Shown here piece by piece: positions 62,301-64,000 of a DNA stretch of 64,000 bases. The DNA comes from Tieghemiomyces parasiticus (taxonomy: Eukaryota; Kickxellomycota; Dimargaritomycetes; Dimargaritales; Dimargaritaceae): positions 1 to 64,000 of the forward strand of contig JANBPT010000156.1 of the NCBI GenBank assembly GCA_027575765.1. Reading direction: 5' to 3'. The notes below the pieces were generated by a model. It was given only the letters and a program-made list of their open reading frames with translations. It searched no databases and had not been told where the DNA came from. A program made the position numbers and the translations under genes. The first letter of the stretch is position 1. Each line of letters begins with the position of its first letter.

Positions 62301-63751
62301 TCCAGGTGGTGGCCCAATGTCAGCGTAACGGTCTTCATTTTGCCATCGCTGACCTCAACCGCAACAATACCCTACGCCAGGTGGCTAGGCTTTGCGCAGC
62401 AGTCGACGAGACTTCCACCGTCAGCACCAAACCGGACCAGGAGGTTATCGGCTGCCCTCGTTTGACTCCCGCCCAGATGGCGTTCTTTTTTATGCCGTTC
62501 ACCAACCCTAACCAGGTCGCCTTGCCTGTATTATTCCAATCTGGCCGGACCTTTCCCGAGGCGCAGTGGCGAACGGCGGTCAGGCGCATGGTTGAGCTTC
62601 ACCCCATGCTCCGTAGTCTCTTCCGCCTAGACAACCAAACGAGAACTATGACCTATGACGTTGGCGAGCATCCACTACTCGATCACTACCGGTTTGAACT
62701 ACACCACGTCAAAGATTTCGCCACTGTTATGAGCACGCTACCTTCGTTACTCCTGGAATTGGATATCGAAAAGGGTCCACTCAGCACGTTCCACGTGTTT
62801 GACCTGGGTCACGAACAGTACTTTTTCCACTGCGTCCACCACCTGGCCTCGGACTACCTCTCGTACAAGGTCTTCGCCGAGGACCTGACCCGCCTGCTAA
62901 TGGACCAGCAGGTCGAACCGCCCACCGTCTCCTGCCAAGCGTGGGCCAAGTATCTGCATCAGACAGCACAGGACCTCGACCTCGACGACCTCACTGTACC
63001 ACCACCGCTCCCTGACCTCGCGGTGAGTCTGCGAGGCGAAGTGACCAAGCCTGAAAGCACTCCTGGTGGCCGGAATCCCGAATGCCTTGCCTGTCTGGAC
63101 GTATCCGCGTCGACCCTGGCCTCGGCTGCCAACCGCTTAGGCGCCACTCCCATTGAGCTGTTGGTCACGGCCCTACATATGGCCTACCAAGAGGTGTTCC
63201 ACTTCAACGTCATGGGTCTGGCCTTCATGACCCACGGCCGCCAGCCCGTTGGCGGCACCGCCTTCGACCTCTCCCGCACCATGGGCTTCTTTGCACACTA
63301 CGTTCCCGTCGTTCTTGATGCGCCACGCGCAGCCGGCTTTAGAGCCACCCTTCGCCATACGCAGGAGACGCTCGGGACAGGCATCGACGATGGAGTGAAG
63401 CTGACTCTGGTACGATACCTGCGTGACTTTACAGACCCCGCTCAACGCAGACCCTACGAAATTGACCCGTTGTTCGGGTTCAGCTACCTGGCCCCCACGG
63501 AAGCCTCAGTGCCATCTGGCGGCAACCAGCCCCTATTACGGGAGCTGACCGACGTAATGACTGAGCTGCGGGCCCACCGTGCCGATACTTCCCCTCACCC
63601 ATTTGAAGTGGCTGTTACCCATGAAGGGGACCGGCTGAATATGCTGGTCATTGGGCAGAGGGATCAGGGCATTCCCCCTATGATGCAACGCCTACTCAGT
63701 GTCTGGTCAGAAACTGTACGTCAAATGGTAGGAACTTTTGAGCCGATGTAA
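41381..63751 (+). CDS. Five-module non-ribosomal peptide synthetase
   Basis: Predicted 7456-aa protein in one exon, ATG at 41381; the frame is open upstream only to a TTG at 41366. It activates amino acids as adenylates, loads them on phosphopantetheine arms, epimerises and joins them. Order by motif: C-terminal half of a C domain; A1 (YTSGTTGQPKG at 425), T1 (Ser 793), E1 (HHALVD at 976); C1 (HHALVDG at 1451), a vestigial A/T remnant, dead C2 (HQILAPE at 2078), A2, T2 (Ser 2911), E2 (3099); C3 (3569), A3, T3 (Ser 4418); C4 (4630), A4, T4 (Ser 5466), E4 (5651); C5 (6132), A5, T5 (Ser 6970), terminal E-like domain (7153). No thioesterase, reductase or methyltransferase is present. The product is likely a pentapeptide with D residues at 1, 2 and 4. 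No tailoring or transporter gene of an obvious cluster lies within the window. No frameshift or stop interrupts it. Confidence 0.97.
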   Translation: MLTTHDPHRPSPANNGASPPPTTVVPLTKSTCPEPGYDQVSAGTPLQTDFDTATLCQVAWGILLTRYTRSEVVVYGHAQGSGPSFDPKVTTKNLAVRTLRLDPNTKLASVFGTSVSTPDHPLRHHEWSLPADFKGQLASVMVTYTLPLATQSLVDSSSALDLNLQSSGDLKEDALNTLAEMTQATIVVSCQVVAGILVARLAFARTQVAKVAVEELGEQFCTVARSLVEAGRIPDMATTLTIADVAWVDGIERKRLLQFAGTISHPDAANTPVHLLVGEWASRTPDGIALDHEGRTVTYAEFDRMTSALAQMLARDHGAQPEVRIALLLPKSIEFVIALFAVLKSGAAYVPIDPEYPEERIRYIIQDSAATLILTTSTTQALLGDFTCPTLQVDDQTQSIAATNGAGAPSVAHRPQSTDLAYIVYTSGTTGQPKGVMVEHGNLANFATDLTYADDYGPGKRDLLVLSLGFDGILWSLLRTLCQGGAVVIPGADLLADLQSVHSAIVTPSFATRLNPGQYPQLAFLVLAGEHVTADLHAKWRGHCKLVNVYGPTETTVTSNTLVLAAPNYISVGPPSANYLCYIVDDSMRLVPVGAPGQLLIGGLSVARGYCNLSDLTAQKFIANPFGPGRVYLTGDRARWLSNGHVDLLGRMDHQIKLRGFRIELEEVEAAATSFPAVQLAVASVQSNCLALFVEPQSVDTVALLDHLRSRLARFMVPDQVIPVARLSLTANGKVDRKALPTATESLPEIVPAQSQSLTDLELRLREAWAQILQLPGDHIRATDDFFRIGGDSISAILLVSKCRQLGYKATVPLIYECRQLRALAARLTPLATAASEENQHQVQGCADLTPIQRWFYGLPFRNPHHFNQSFTLRVDQSVTLGQIGRALVHLANHHDILRARFHLNDEGAWRQYIPTTEAIPGNIPVTEATVNEVDYADFILKVQSSLHLTNGPVMAACLIHTGAESEPARLFLTIHHALVDLVSWRVLIEDLQTLLTGGQLPPKTLSFQTWCSQLDDYARTLTADAWPVQSMTVDNRQLLPPPEVLDPVPTAARLSISHEFDQEFTTRLLLQLAPQWRVTPRDLLLATFARAYCQALGTTQVSFVMEGHGREPWSDAMDVSRTVGWFTALYPLVLDVPLGSSVLATLHHTKEAMQQIPVRGFPYSLLRHMPGVDPAERAKLLAKTPEHFDVQFNYFGRFGNAGAGGADSGAVSIEWDDRFGLHDFAPDEHVIFDINPMPLVNQDRLRLVMEYNPRVYGTQWAEQLINLWRQDLEHLAATPTASVQPLLTRFDAPLLQPTAQEFDTLLADLEERGMAASDVADILPCTPMQGGLLVATLQDPSAYLVQAAISLSGEVVLSRIQQAWVNLTQRHSVLRTVFIPTVAPRGNGLAQVVLHRAPLAWSLAEAPLPSLTDFFNENRALGFDMTRPMARVDVFPSKLSNEYLLVLAIHHALVDGWSIPLLLRDLGQLYASPDMPGQLASPSFSTVVEQVANQDQDEARAFWAEYLRGVQPTPAPMLSTELMGEHGFAEYHCTLNVDKSHLHNAAQQFGVTLSTLLKAAYALVLAQYLNRDNLVIGFVVSGRNLDVADIDTVVGPCLNTVPLRFRLTDQPVGQWLQQLQADATEMIPFEHTSLAKVKAWCSPIMASPLFHVLGGFENFPQGSHQAGDIHVELVRVHEFTEYPLTLDFVDGPHAVGVKCFYGRMFCSEASIIQLVQQVSSVLAKLTRATADTTVTQVSHSLPNPTQSCPGRLITADGVQLPLAVLDHYLAKQGLPAPYSVSIHGGRIVTRVSAPETARESFRPLLAGVNLPADLVPAAFISLEAYPHLSGASEGSVARLGEAYLSVSDTENQGSSLDTVGRWLAVTCTDLLLGTGDGMPDGESIWVSLLARPVLFLQLEHRISQRFGVTLDTRNVLACDDLASLTLVIQRSSPSLSPIRTPEVPSNEPKSELIRPMKATPYQAQVWLACQLSQDPGQFYHQAKLSIPRQLTHSDVQWVLNRFLSQVDWLRTVVRKEEGQLVACLLSPKRLSSATQATVGSQSLRRDGLEAAGKVLVSMDMLAVLYHPESPSLVVRMHQILAPEMLFHLLTEELQLAFRAKHDCKVFNVSPSLAMGHTTTVGRLPSDRSIRAYWTETMAEASADLKLLIDRPRARVPTFNSACLRLGLDQGVISGFSCLTDVNPVAPLRHWTAMVGSYLGRICGTDNVLVDVLLNHGVCRRETYTVSLGHLACPVRVPGAASASSLDDLSAALSQQLQRSVDHLTPDYDPYAGLPRPPAHPLWHPVRVGIAVDLVEWDAEAQSYPALWHDIIFRISLSGPSPGMTLQYNPDLFDSATVERLGANLLYYCQVAVTSSLPLTAVPLVCPAEEHLLLEKFGRSPSEYDPSDFSTSVITIIRDSVQRSPHTVALESQLETVNYTEMDARVNSLAWALQHHGIRVQDRVAVMVESRSATVMAMLALWLLRAVYVSVDRSLPEERQRYMVETAQCTHVLNLTDADVSWTEALPGLTLLWSNVNSNPEPFPHDLQPEDLAYIIFTSGTTGQPKGVMVQHASLTNLLLAPAAVVSPASGSRFLQAMAVGFDGFILTALSPLSNSSTVVFSDGDIPTALATVETALLTPTVLGALNPHRYPNLTRISCAGEALPAEVATIWGSQCEVWNMYGPAEVTVCSHSGLVQPSGPLTIGRPIAGSECYIVDGYDQLVPIGMVGEICVGGLGVSTGYVNRPDLNTIKFVSLPYSAGPIYRTGDLGRWLPNGEVECLGRRDDQVKLRGFRIELAEVRGALLSLDGVAEAYVLVNERSLVAFVCPSRLDETSVLASLREALPTYMVPSHVLGLDHIPVTVNGKVDQRALISLFSEHARTSLSTGGHEPGALAQSDEAQVLWAAVADTLGLAHIPVANHLPFLKLGGDSISAIQVSARCRQLGYRLPVPILLKSQPLSTAAAAMERLVRSTTSELVPIPYGVSFPLTPIQHWFFAQEFRNLSHFNQSFLLELSRPVSRDTLGRALLRVVNHHAVLRSQFRRDPTGKWSQTIPYPFTTLSSQVHEVTCVESELSQCCYRVQQSIDIHQGHNVAAALVHLAAPEDGRRSSSTLLFLTIHHLVVDLVSWSILLEDLTLLLDGLTPLPPSLPFANWASELDRWRRERSVAHLVPEPVLVCPSPLSLCALTELPANTAGNEVTHTVQIPTDVAEALIQVAGNSFRLDELLLAALCGALAVVTHSPTTTVHTESHGRHPWHEGMDLSRTVGWFTTILPVTVTNASSASLSDHLRQIKHTRRSLRYHGLETDWPKAPLDPSSQTTAAYNPMEVVFNFLGRTTDDRALTCHGKAPWIVRHDLLPLIPIGGDEELRPQVLEVLGRQTSTGLELTVNYCPQVVPTAAVAALGDEVRKYLAKIATLNLAGLWVPSDFPLLEASQGDMAKIVADLPTLGFTVAEVENLYPMTPMQQGLWTATAKDPTEYLLQFAMTIDGVSDSDVLLHALEAVVARHAILRTVFLTSFSNARSNGIQVVTRRPRFGWRAIGCWSEAGVQDEEDYLCSDKALGFTLDQPLLRCCVAPATQASTRLIMTIHHALIDGWSFGIFTQELRHFLSPGPSASLSPAVEFSAYVEHIGNLDDTEARTVWEDYLRGIEQPTTLLLPKAPTPSSMKTEYHIVIYNDAAHLQTLVQDCGLTVYTLLKAAWAYLLHRYTGLSDIVFGNTVSGRALDLLGVDGVVGCLINTVPCRVSIGTDMKLKDFLQGINAQSQRLVAVEHCHLADLNRWVAGDLRVTDMFNTMLVYENYPNTGIDSDDQAVTFSDLKAVESTEYALTGMAQIEHGQLTAVLNWSTSDFAQPYIEALGRHLRSTLRQMADILQQNSGSSTLADLNLPSPADLQDLTIDMARPTKPIDFHICVPALFTKQAERTPDHPAVEYDDPASGTISWTYRELLEKSRIIARHLLAQEVQREDPVGLLIDRLPSTAAAMLGVHLAGATFVPLDANLPLDRLQFITRDCGIQRILYNIGDVEKVVAIRHGTGVATDFIDTLLINDSSKSTDLGLPIVQPTDLSHILYTSGTTGQPKGVQLEHRVMANFVQQSPEVIAIRSGMRVMQNMALTFDCCLVEILATVCIGSTVVLRNDLLDTLPKVDVLMATPSVLATLDPTKYPNLRHVITAGEALPRPLAERWSSHCSVTNMYGPTECFVCHAVQFSPGGPVTIGRPLPNTECYILDHKLRSVPVGVPGEIFVGGICVTRGYVNRPDLNSKALLPNPYSGRGYLYRTGDVGRWLLDGTVEYFARSDDQVKVRGHRVEPQEIEAVLGQYLEVSSVAVVIASGKLYAFVCPDTISLSSLRAHAVAHLPPYMVPSAFFPLTELPRNTNGKTDKRQLLSLLPSMVSHTSGRLVTAPENEVQLLIVDTMAQVLNMSASQIDIHDSFFQLGGDSISAIRLSSLCRDHGIHVSIAQIFQYGTPAALAGIIDYDSSPSTTMAYRPFDLVAYSRVVMEELTAEVATSLRVETEAVEDILPVSSLQQGFLVSTLKDPSAYMVQMTYDLTGPLDEAKLHQSWSQVVRSYQILRTKFLVPADQSQHAFLQVVLRDTDFEWTYHGQPLASLDQAEHHHLATDRARGFTLTGPLLRFAIYRGPANSHLFCTTFHHALLDAWSESTIIAESLEYYHGVKTQPRPQYHEFIRHLTHIDQEGMAAFWRDNLDGVKLHPTIQFPRESNASPTEHGEIRHSVSISLLATKQFCRGMGLTVNSLLRAVWALTLARYLGENEEVTLGVLVSGRNVPVPGIEGMVGMCINSLPLRVRVDRNHTITDFLRQVNADSGALTAYEQCSLVDIKRWAKLDADSDLFNSLLVYDNYETTTSACTDQINYIPRSGQNFTEYAYSANFYDQDNTLMLNLSYQTRYCNPSYAYYLVHFIDHCLAAIVSDHTEQLGNILTLPAAEQALIRQWSDGITIDFPQKDWLAHQFFTQHLATRADAIALESATDRFTYTEVYHRACAIAAVLHSQGARCGDRVALLFTRCPEFIFSYLAVLLLGGVCVPIDASNAPDRLAYMIDILSNPWVVTNSTASVRAVELGVADGRIVYADLVAETSIPGQSPRLPFEHVPNSLAYIVFTSGTTGRPKGVQVTHRSLGNFILAACERFQLPSNCRFLQTLNIAFDSLALEVFCTFHTGGTLVLQDGELLEDLRRVNCCAMVPSLLAAIDPASYSNLQHIIMGGESLAPTLAHKWSCTARIHNSYGPTEVTVMCHSHLAASGSTITVGNTLANVQCHILDDQLRPVPVGITGEIYIAGAGVSKGYWKQPELTEKVFLDNPFGAGQLYRTGDLGCWLTNGEVQVQGRKDFQVKLRGFRIELGEIESTCQAFPGVANAVALVKDKCLVVYISPTDVQVEALKEHITAKLPHYMVPEVVVSMEALPLTSIGKVDRRALQALHLPQGPDLDGSNDLPVSKTFVTLRHALSETLNVDPARVVPSASFLRLGGDSISAIQFSSRCKKYGLKLTVADILKHPMLTRLEQCAEPILDTSEPKPQMETSGPISPTAIMRQVIHRMCNVNHFNQSFLLSCRSPPTLATFKEAIRALVVHHDILRLRLIIVDGKSSMEVLPLPEDTSTDAFLARFASVTEESLLLDDYDDWVLRTQQSINVEHGPVLACSLLTVDAQAYVYLTVHHLCIDFVSWRIMLEDLEILLQGQMLQPKTLSFREWAMLVNDYAPTLADDLWPDHGPVSSLPIDILPAPAAPVTYRSVQSVGRNLGLELSQILYEQAAPRVDASPQEFMVASLVMALATTFQLDSLEVQMEGHGRQPWRSDLDVSRTLGWFTAIYPVAFHTGQSEHYASLPQVLRPLAHVKQRLHSIPDSGFPYGLLKYLKGRNPPQRASDKPLAQPTGVVFNYAGRFNQLENSDAFWSPAVLSNGWSHALSLDEVVQHALTASCDYDGKHGLTLILDYSTMMYHEGTANTITNLWLDNLQQLIQAALASPLPCRTASDYGLARLSEPAFGQVVHEMLPNLDLSLADVDDLYPCLPIQEGLLLATLNDPAAYMVLLIYEIQGPLDIVRLQEAWATTSQQHAIFRTQFLLGLPDTPSANLQLVRKHADARWLVADWSDLDPDLAQAEYLWLEREQGFDLKQIPIRFGLFHLAPDHHRLIVSVHHAILDGWSGSLLINTLLLNYAGQVAPPAGQVKDLVSHVQACNAAEAERFWAAQLDGVESPSLLVDPYCVPDLTVKPSDAAYYGSLARTLELGEKIVDFSQSYGITVSTFFRAAVALVLHRHTGSEHPVFGTVVSGRNVAVAQVESTIGPCISTIPCRARIGRALTVGDLLQTLHQDGTAAYDFEHCRLTDIHRWSGMSPEQPLFNVLLVYQNYPEVQSDMDLPIRLSLLDSHDPTDVPLTLVAAHQGTQLHIKAGFQTRVFSTDYVERFVDHLETTIRSLVTTSPSDLVASLSMLAESEHELLASDWARNPIKLPTNSYAHEGFLSCVHSGPSRVAIRDGEQEYTYSQLHLMATHLAHRLHQTGKGGPDQVVGILAGNSVELIVGQLAVWMTGSAFVVIAPDYPVERQQFILADAACVAVVGPPALLATFKADTPTPQLAIDLSSLQSDHAVGRMSQAEIDGGSLAYVIYTSGTTGTPKGVMHEHGAAANHLQGFIRTTGMTADVVTPTLLTPTFDVSLSEIWTTLSVGGCLLITQGDQRRALQQATRAACTPSLASLFEPSDFPGLHSLVLTGEPSSQALVDKWSTSLRLFNWYGPTEVANGSHCAELKPSATVTIGRPFPNAAGLILDEHLRPSPVGIIGQLYLGGKGLARGYLNRPELTAEKFITWPLTGERLYQSGDLARWLPDGQIECLGRIDHQVKVRGFRVELGEVEAVLESHPTVTQACVLVQDTHLVGYVCPALSGDSEAVLNWLRNCLPHYMVPSALVGLAELPRTPVGKVDRKALPPFHFNRSPTDTDLSALSPVESQLLQTVADCLRLDVSIIRLDSTFYQIGGNSLSAIQVVAQCQRNGLHFAIADLNRNNTLRQVARLCAAVDETSTVSTKPDQEVIGCPRLTPAQMAFFFMPFTNPNQVALPVLFQSGRTFPEAQWRTAVRRMVELHPMLRSLFRLDNQTRTMTYDVGEHPLLDHYRFELHHVKDFATVMSTLPSLLLELDIEKGPLSTFHVFDLGHEQYFFHCVHHLASDYLSYKVFAEDLTRLLMDQQVEPPTVSCQAWAKYLHQTAQDLDLDDLTVPPPLPDLAVSLRGEVTKPESTPGGRNPECLACLDVSASTLASAANRLGATPIELLVTALHMAYQEVFHFNVMGLAFMTHGRQPVGGTAFDLSRTMGFFAHYVPVVLDAPRAAGFRATLRHTQETLGTGIDDGVKLTLVRYLRDFTDPAQRRPYEIDPLFGFSYLAPTEASVPSGGNQPLLRELTDVMTELRAHRADTSPHPFEVAVTHEGDRLNMLVIGQRDQGIPPMMQRLLSVWSETVRQMVGTFEPM
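41440..42170 (+). other. NRPS N-terminal half condensation domain
   Basis: Residues about 20-265. The segment with LCQVAWGILLTRYTRSEVVV resembles the C-terminal lobe of a C domain, where a helix precedes the VvfG strand. The N-terminal lobe and the HHxxxDG motif are absent, so it cannot condense. Truncated C domains are common at the start of fungal NRPSs. Confidence 0.6.
42190..45210 (+). other. NRPS module 1: A1-T1-E1 (loading, D-residue)
   Basis: A1 has all core motifs, including NVYGPTETT and GKVDRKAL. By alignment to the gramicidin synthetase Phe domain its ten-residue pocket code reads DGWVVAVVTK; I make no confident substrate call. T1 carries GGDSISA with the Ppant serine at 43757. 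The E domain has HHALVDLVSW, EGHGREPW (Glu at residue 1107), DVSRTVGWFT and FNYFGR, so epimerisation should be active. Confidence 0.88.
45290..46560 (+). other. NRPS C1 condensation domain (accepts a D-donor)
   Basis: It follows an E domain, has DILPCTPMQGGLL and an intact HHALVDGW at 45731, and is of normal length. It should accept the D-aminoacyl donor of module 1. Its own A partner is missing directly downstream; see the vestigial segment. Confidence 0.85.
46600..47190 (+). pseudogene. Vestigial A-T segment inside the NRPS
   Basis: Residues about 1740-1937. No adenylation core (no SGTTG, no GPTE, no TGD) is present. ADLVPAAFISLEAYPHLSG resembles the A-domain tail that normally reads YMVPsaFv.Ld.lP.t.nGKVDR, with the GKVD lysine gone. 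A T-like fold follows (a D-rich loop, then LEHRISQRFGVTLDTRNVLA), but where GGDS belongs the sequence reads LARP, so there is no serine for the phosphopantetheine arm. The reading frame is intact, so this is decay by domain loss and substitution, not by stops. Confidence 0.75.
47250..48470 (+). pseudogene. NRPS C2, inactive condensation domain
   Basis: Its fold length and TPYQAQVWLACQLS opening fit a C domain, but the catalytic HHxxxDG reads HQILAPE at 47612: the second His, the Asp and the Gly are all replaced. It should not catalyse bond formation. It sits directly before A2, where an active C would normally be. Confidence 0.8.
48530..51570 (+). other. NRPS module 2: A2-T2-E2 (D-residue)
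   Basis: A2 is complete (FTSGTTGQPKG, NMYGPAEVT, YRTGDLGRW, NGKVDQRAL); pocket code by alignment DGLLSAMVCK. T2 has LGGDSISA (Ser at 50111). E2 has HHLVVDLVSW, ESHGRHPW, DLSRTVGWFT and FNFLGR, so it retains the Glu and Arg of the E motif. Confidence 0.88.
51630..54750 (+). other. NRPS module 3: C3-A3-T3 (no E domain)
   Basis: C3 has NLYPMTPMQQGL and HHALIDGW at 52085. A3 has YTSGTTGQPKG, NMYGPTECF, YRTGDVGRW and NGKTDKRQL; pocket code by alignment DCVAIAMVCK. T3 has LGGDSISA (Ser at 54632) and is followed directly by C4, so the residue should stay L. Confidence 0.9.
54800..59260 (+). other. NRPS module 4: C4-A4-T4-E4 (D-residue)
   Basis: C4 follows a module without E and has HHALLDAW at 55268, with Ala in place of the last Gly of HHxxxDG; the His pair and Asp are kept. 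A4 has FTSGTTGRPKG, NSYGPTEVT, YRTGDLGCW and IGKVDRRAL; pocket code by alignment DSLMIGSVMK. T4 has LGGDSISA (Ser at 57776). E4 has HHLCIDFVSW, EGHGRQPW, DVSRTLGWFT and FNYAGRF. Confidence 0.88.
59290..63748 (+). other. NRPS module 5: C5-A5-T5 plus terminal E-like domain
   Basis: C5 has HHAILDGW at 59774. A5 has YTSGTTGTPKG, NWYGPTEVA, YQSGDLARW (Ser where other A domains have Thr in TGD) and VGKVDRKAL; pocket code by alignment DVSCVTWNGK. T5 reads IGGNSLSA rather than GGDSI (Ser at 62288). The last domain has HHLASDYLSY at 62837, MTHGRQPVGG in place of EGHGR, FDLSRTMGFF, and FGFSYLAP in place of FNYxGR. The protein ends there. Confidence 0.85.
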
Positions 63752-64000
63752 ACTTTCTTCGCCTTGAAATCCCTGATCCTTGCATTCTGCCTAAATTCCA
63801 TGTACTATCATCAACATGACGACAGTTCTCTACAAAAATTCGGCATCATTTTTCCAAGCCTCTTAAAAATACTACGCTTAATAAAATATCGGAATGGCAT
63901 ACATGGTAATACATGATATCCTCCAGCTTGTCTGGACTCTGGACTTAAATATTAGCGATGGTGTTGGAGGCATGAAGGTCAGCTGCGTAGCTGTACTATC
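63752..64000. other. 3' flank of the NRPS gene
   Basis: AT-rich, with AATAAAAT at about 63881, a likely polyadenylation-signal region. The window ends before any further gene. Confidence 0.5.

Noticed and set aside
62440..63748. Reading the last NRPS domain as a thioesterase or reductase
   Set aside because: There is no GxSxG hydrolase motif or NAD(P)-binding glycine motif; HHLASD and DLSRTMGFF place it in the C/E superfamily.

Overview
The window looks like nuclear DNA of an early-diverging filamentous fungus; Zoopagomycota (Dimargaris-like) or Mucoromycota is the best guess. This rests on the mix of an animal/plant-style O-GlcNAc transferase, an Rrm4-like three-RRM/MLLE protein, a cwf5/RBM22 splicing factor with a short GTAAGT...CAG intron, a PMC1-type calcium pump, and a giant non-ribosomal peptide synthetase (NRPS) in one uninterrupted reading frame. 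Genes are GC-rich and intron-poor; the spaces between them are AT-richer and carry many long runs of G or C. No tRNA, rRNA, CRISPR array or recognisable transposase was found.

Layout. 1-2 kb: AT-rich and gene-free. 2.0-8.0 kb (-): O-GlcNAc transferase-like protein with a long low-complexity N-terminus. 10.9-13.0 kb (-): RNA-binding protein with three RRMs and two MLLE modules, resembling the endosomal mRNA-transport factor Rrm4. 14.8-25.7 kb (+): a tandem array of an unrecognised small-protein family (about 175-240 aa) with five intact copies and at least two decayed ones; copies 1 and 2 share an almost identical 5' leader containing a uORF and a probable leader intron. 25.9-27.2 kb (-): cwf5/RBM22 in two exons. 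27.7-28.9 kb (-): aspartate-semialdehyde dehydrogenase (HOM2). A 401-bp repeat occurs at 17.2 kb and again at 29.3 kb. 33.1-37.8 kb (+): PMC1-like Ca2+-ATPase with two large Ser/Pro-rich insertions. 38.7-39.7 kb (+): a 300-codon open frame with no recognised homology. 41.4-63.75 kb (+): the NRPS, about 7456 aa.

NRPS logic as read from the motifs: (half C)-A1-T1-E1 / C1-[vestigial a-t]-C2(dead)-A2-T2-E2 / C3-A3-T3 / C4-A4-T4-E4 / C5-A5-T5-terminal E-like. There are five apparently competent A and T domains, so the predicted product is a pentapeptide with D residues at positions 1, 2 and 4. There is no thioesterase, reductase or ordinary terminal C domain. A whole extra module appears to have collapsed between C1 and A2: its A domain is reduced to a C-terminal fragment, its T domain has lost the phosphopantetheine serine, and the following C domain has lost HHxxxDG.

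The housekeeping genes (splicing, amino-acid biosynthesis, calcium pump, OGT, mRNA transport) do not form a pathway with the NRPS or the tandem array. The two regions most worth follow-up are the tandem family (14.8-25.7 kb) and the NRPS with its fossil module. Coordinates of splice sites and ATG codons were read directly from the bases; domain borders are approximate.
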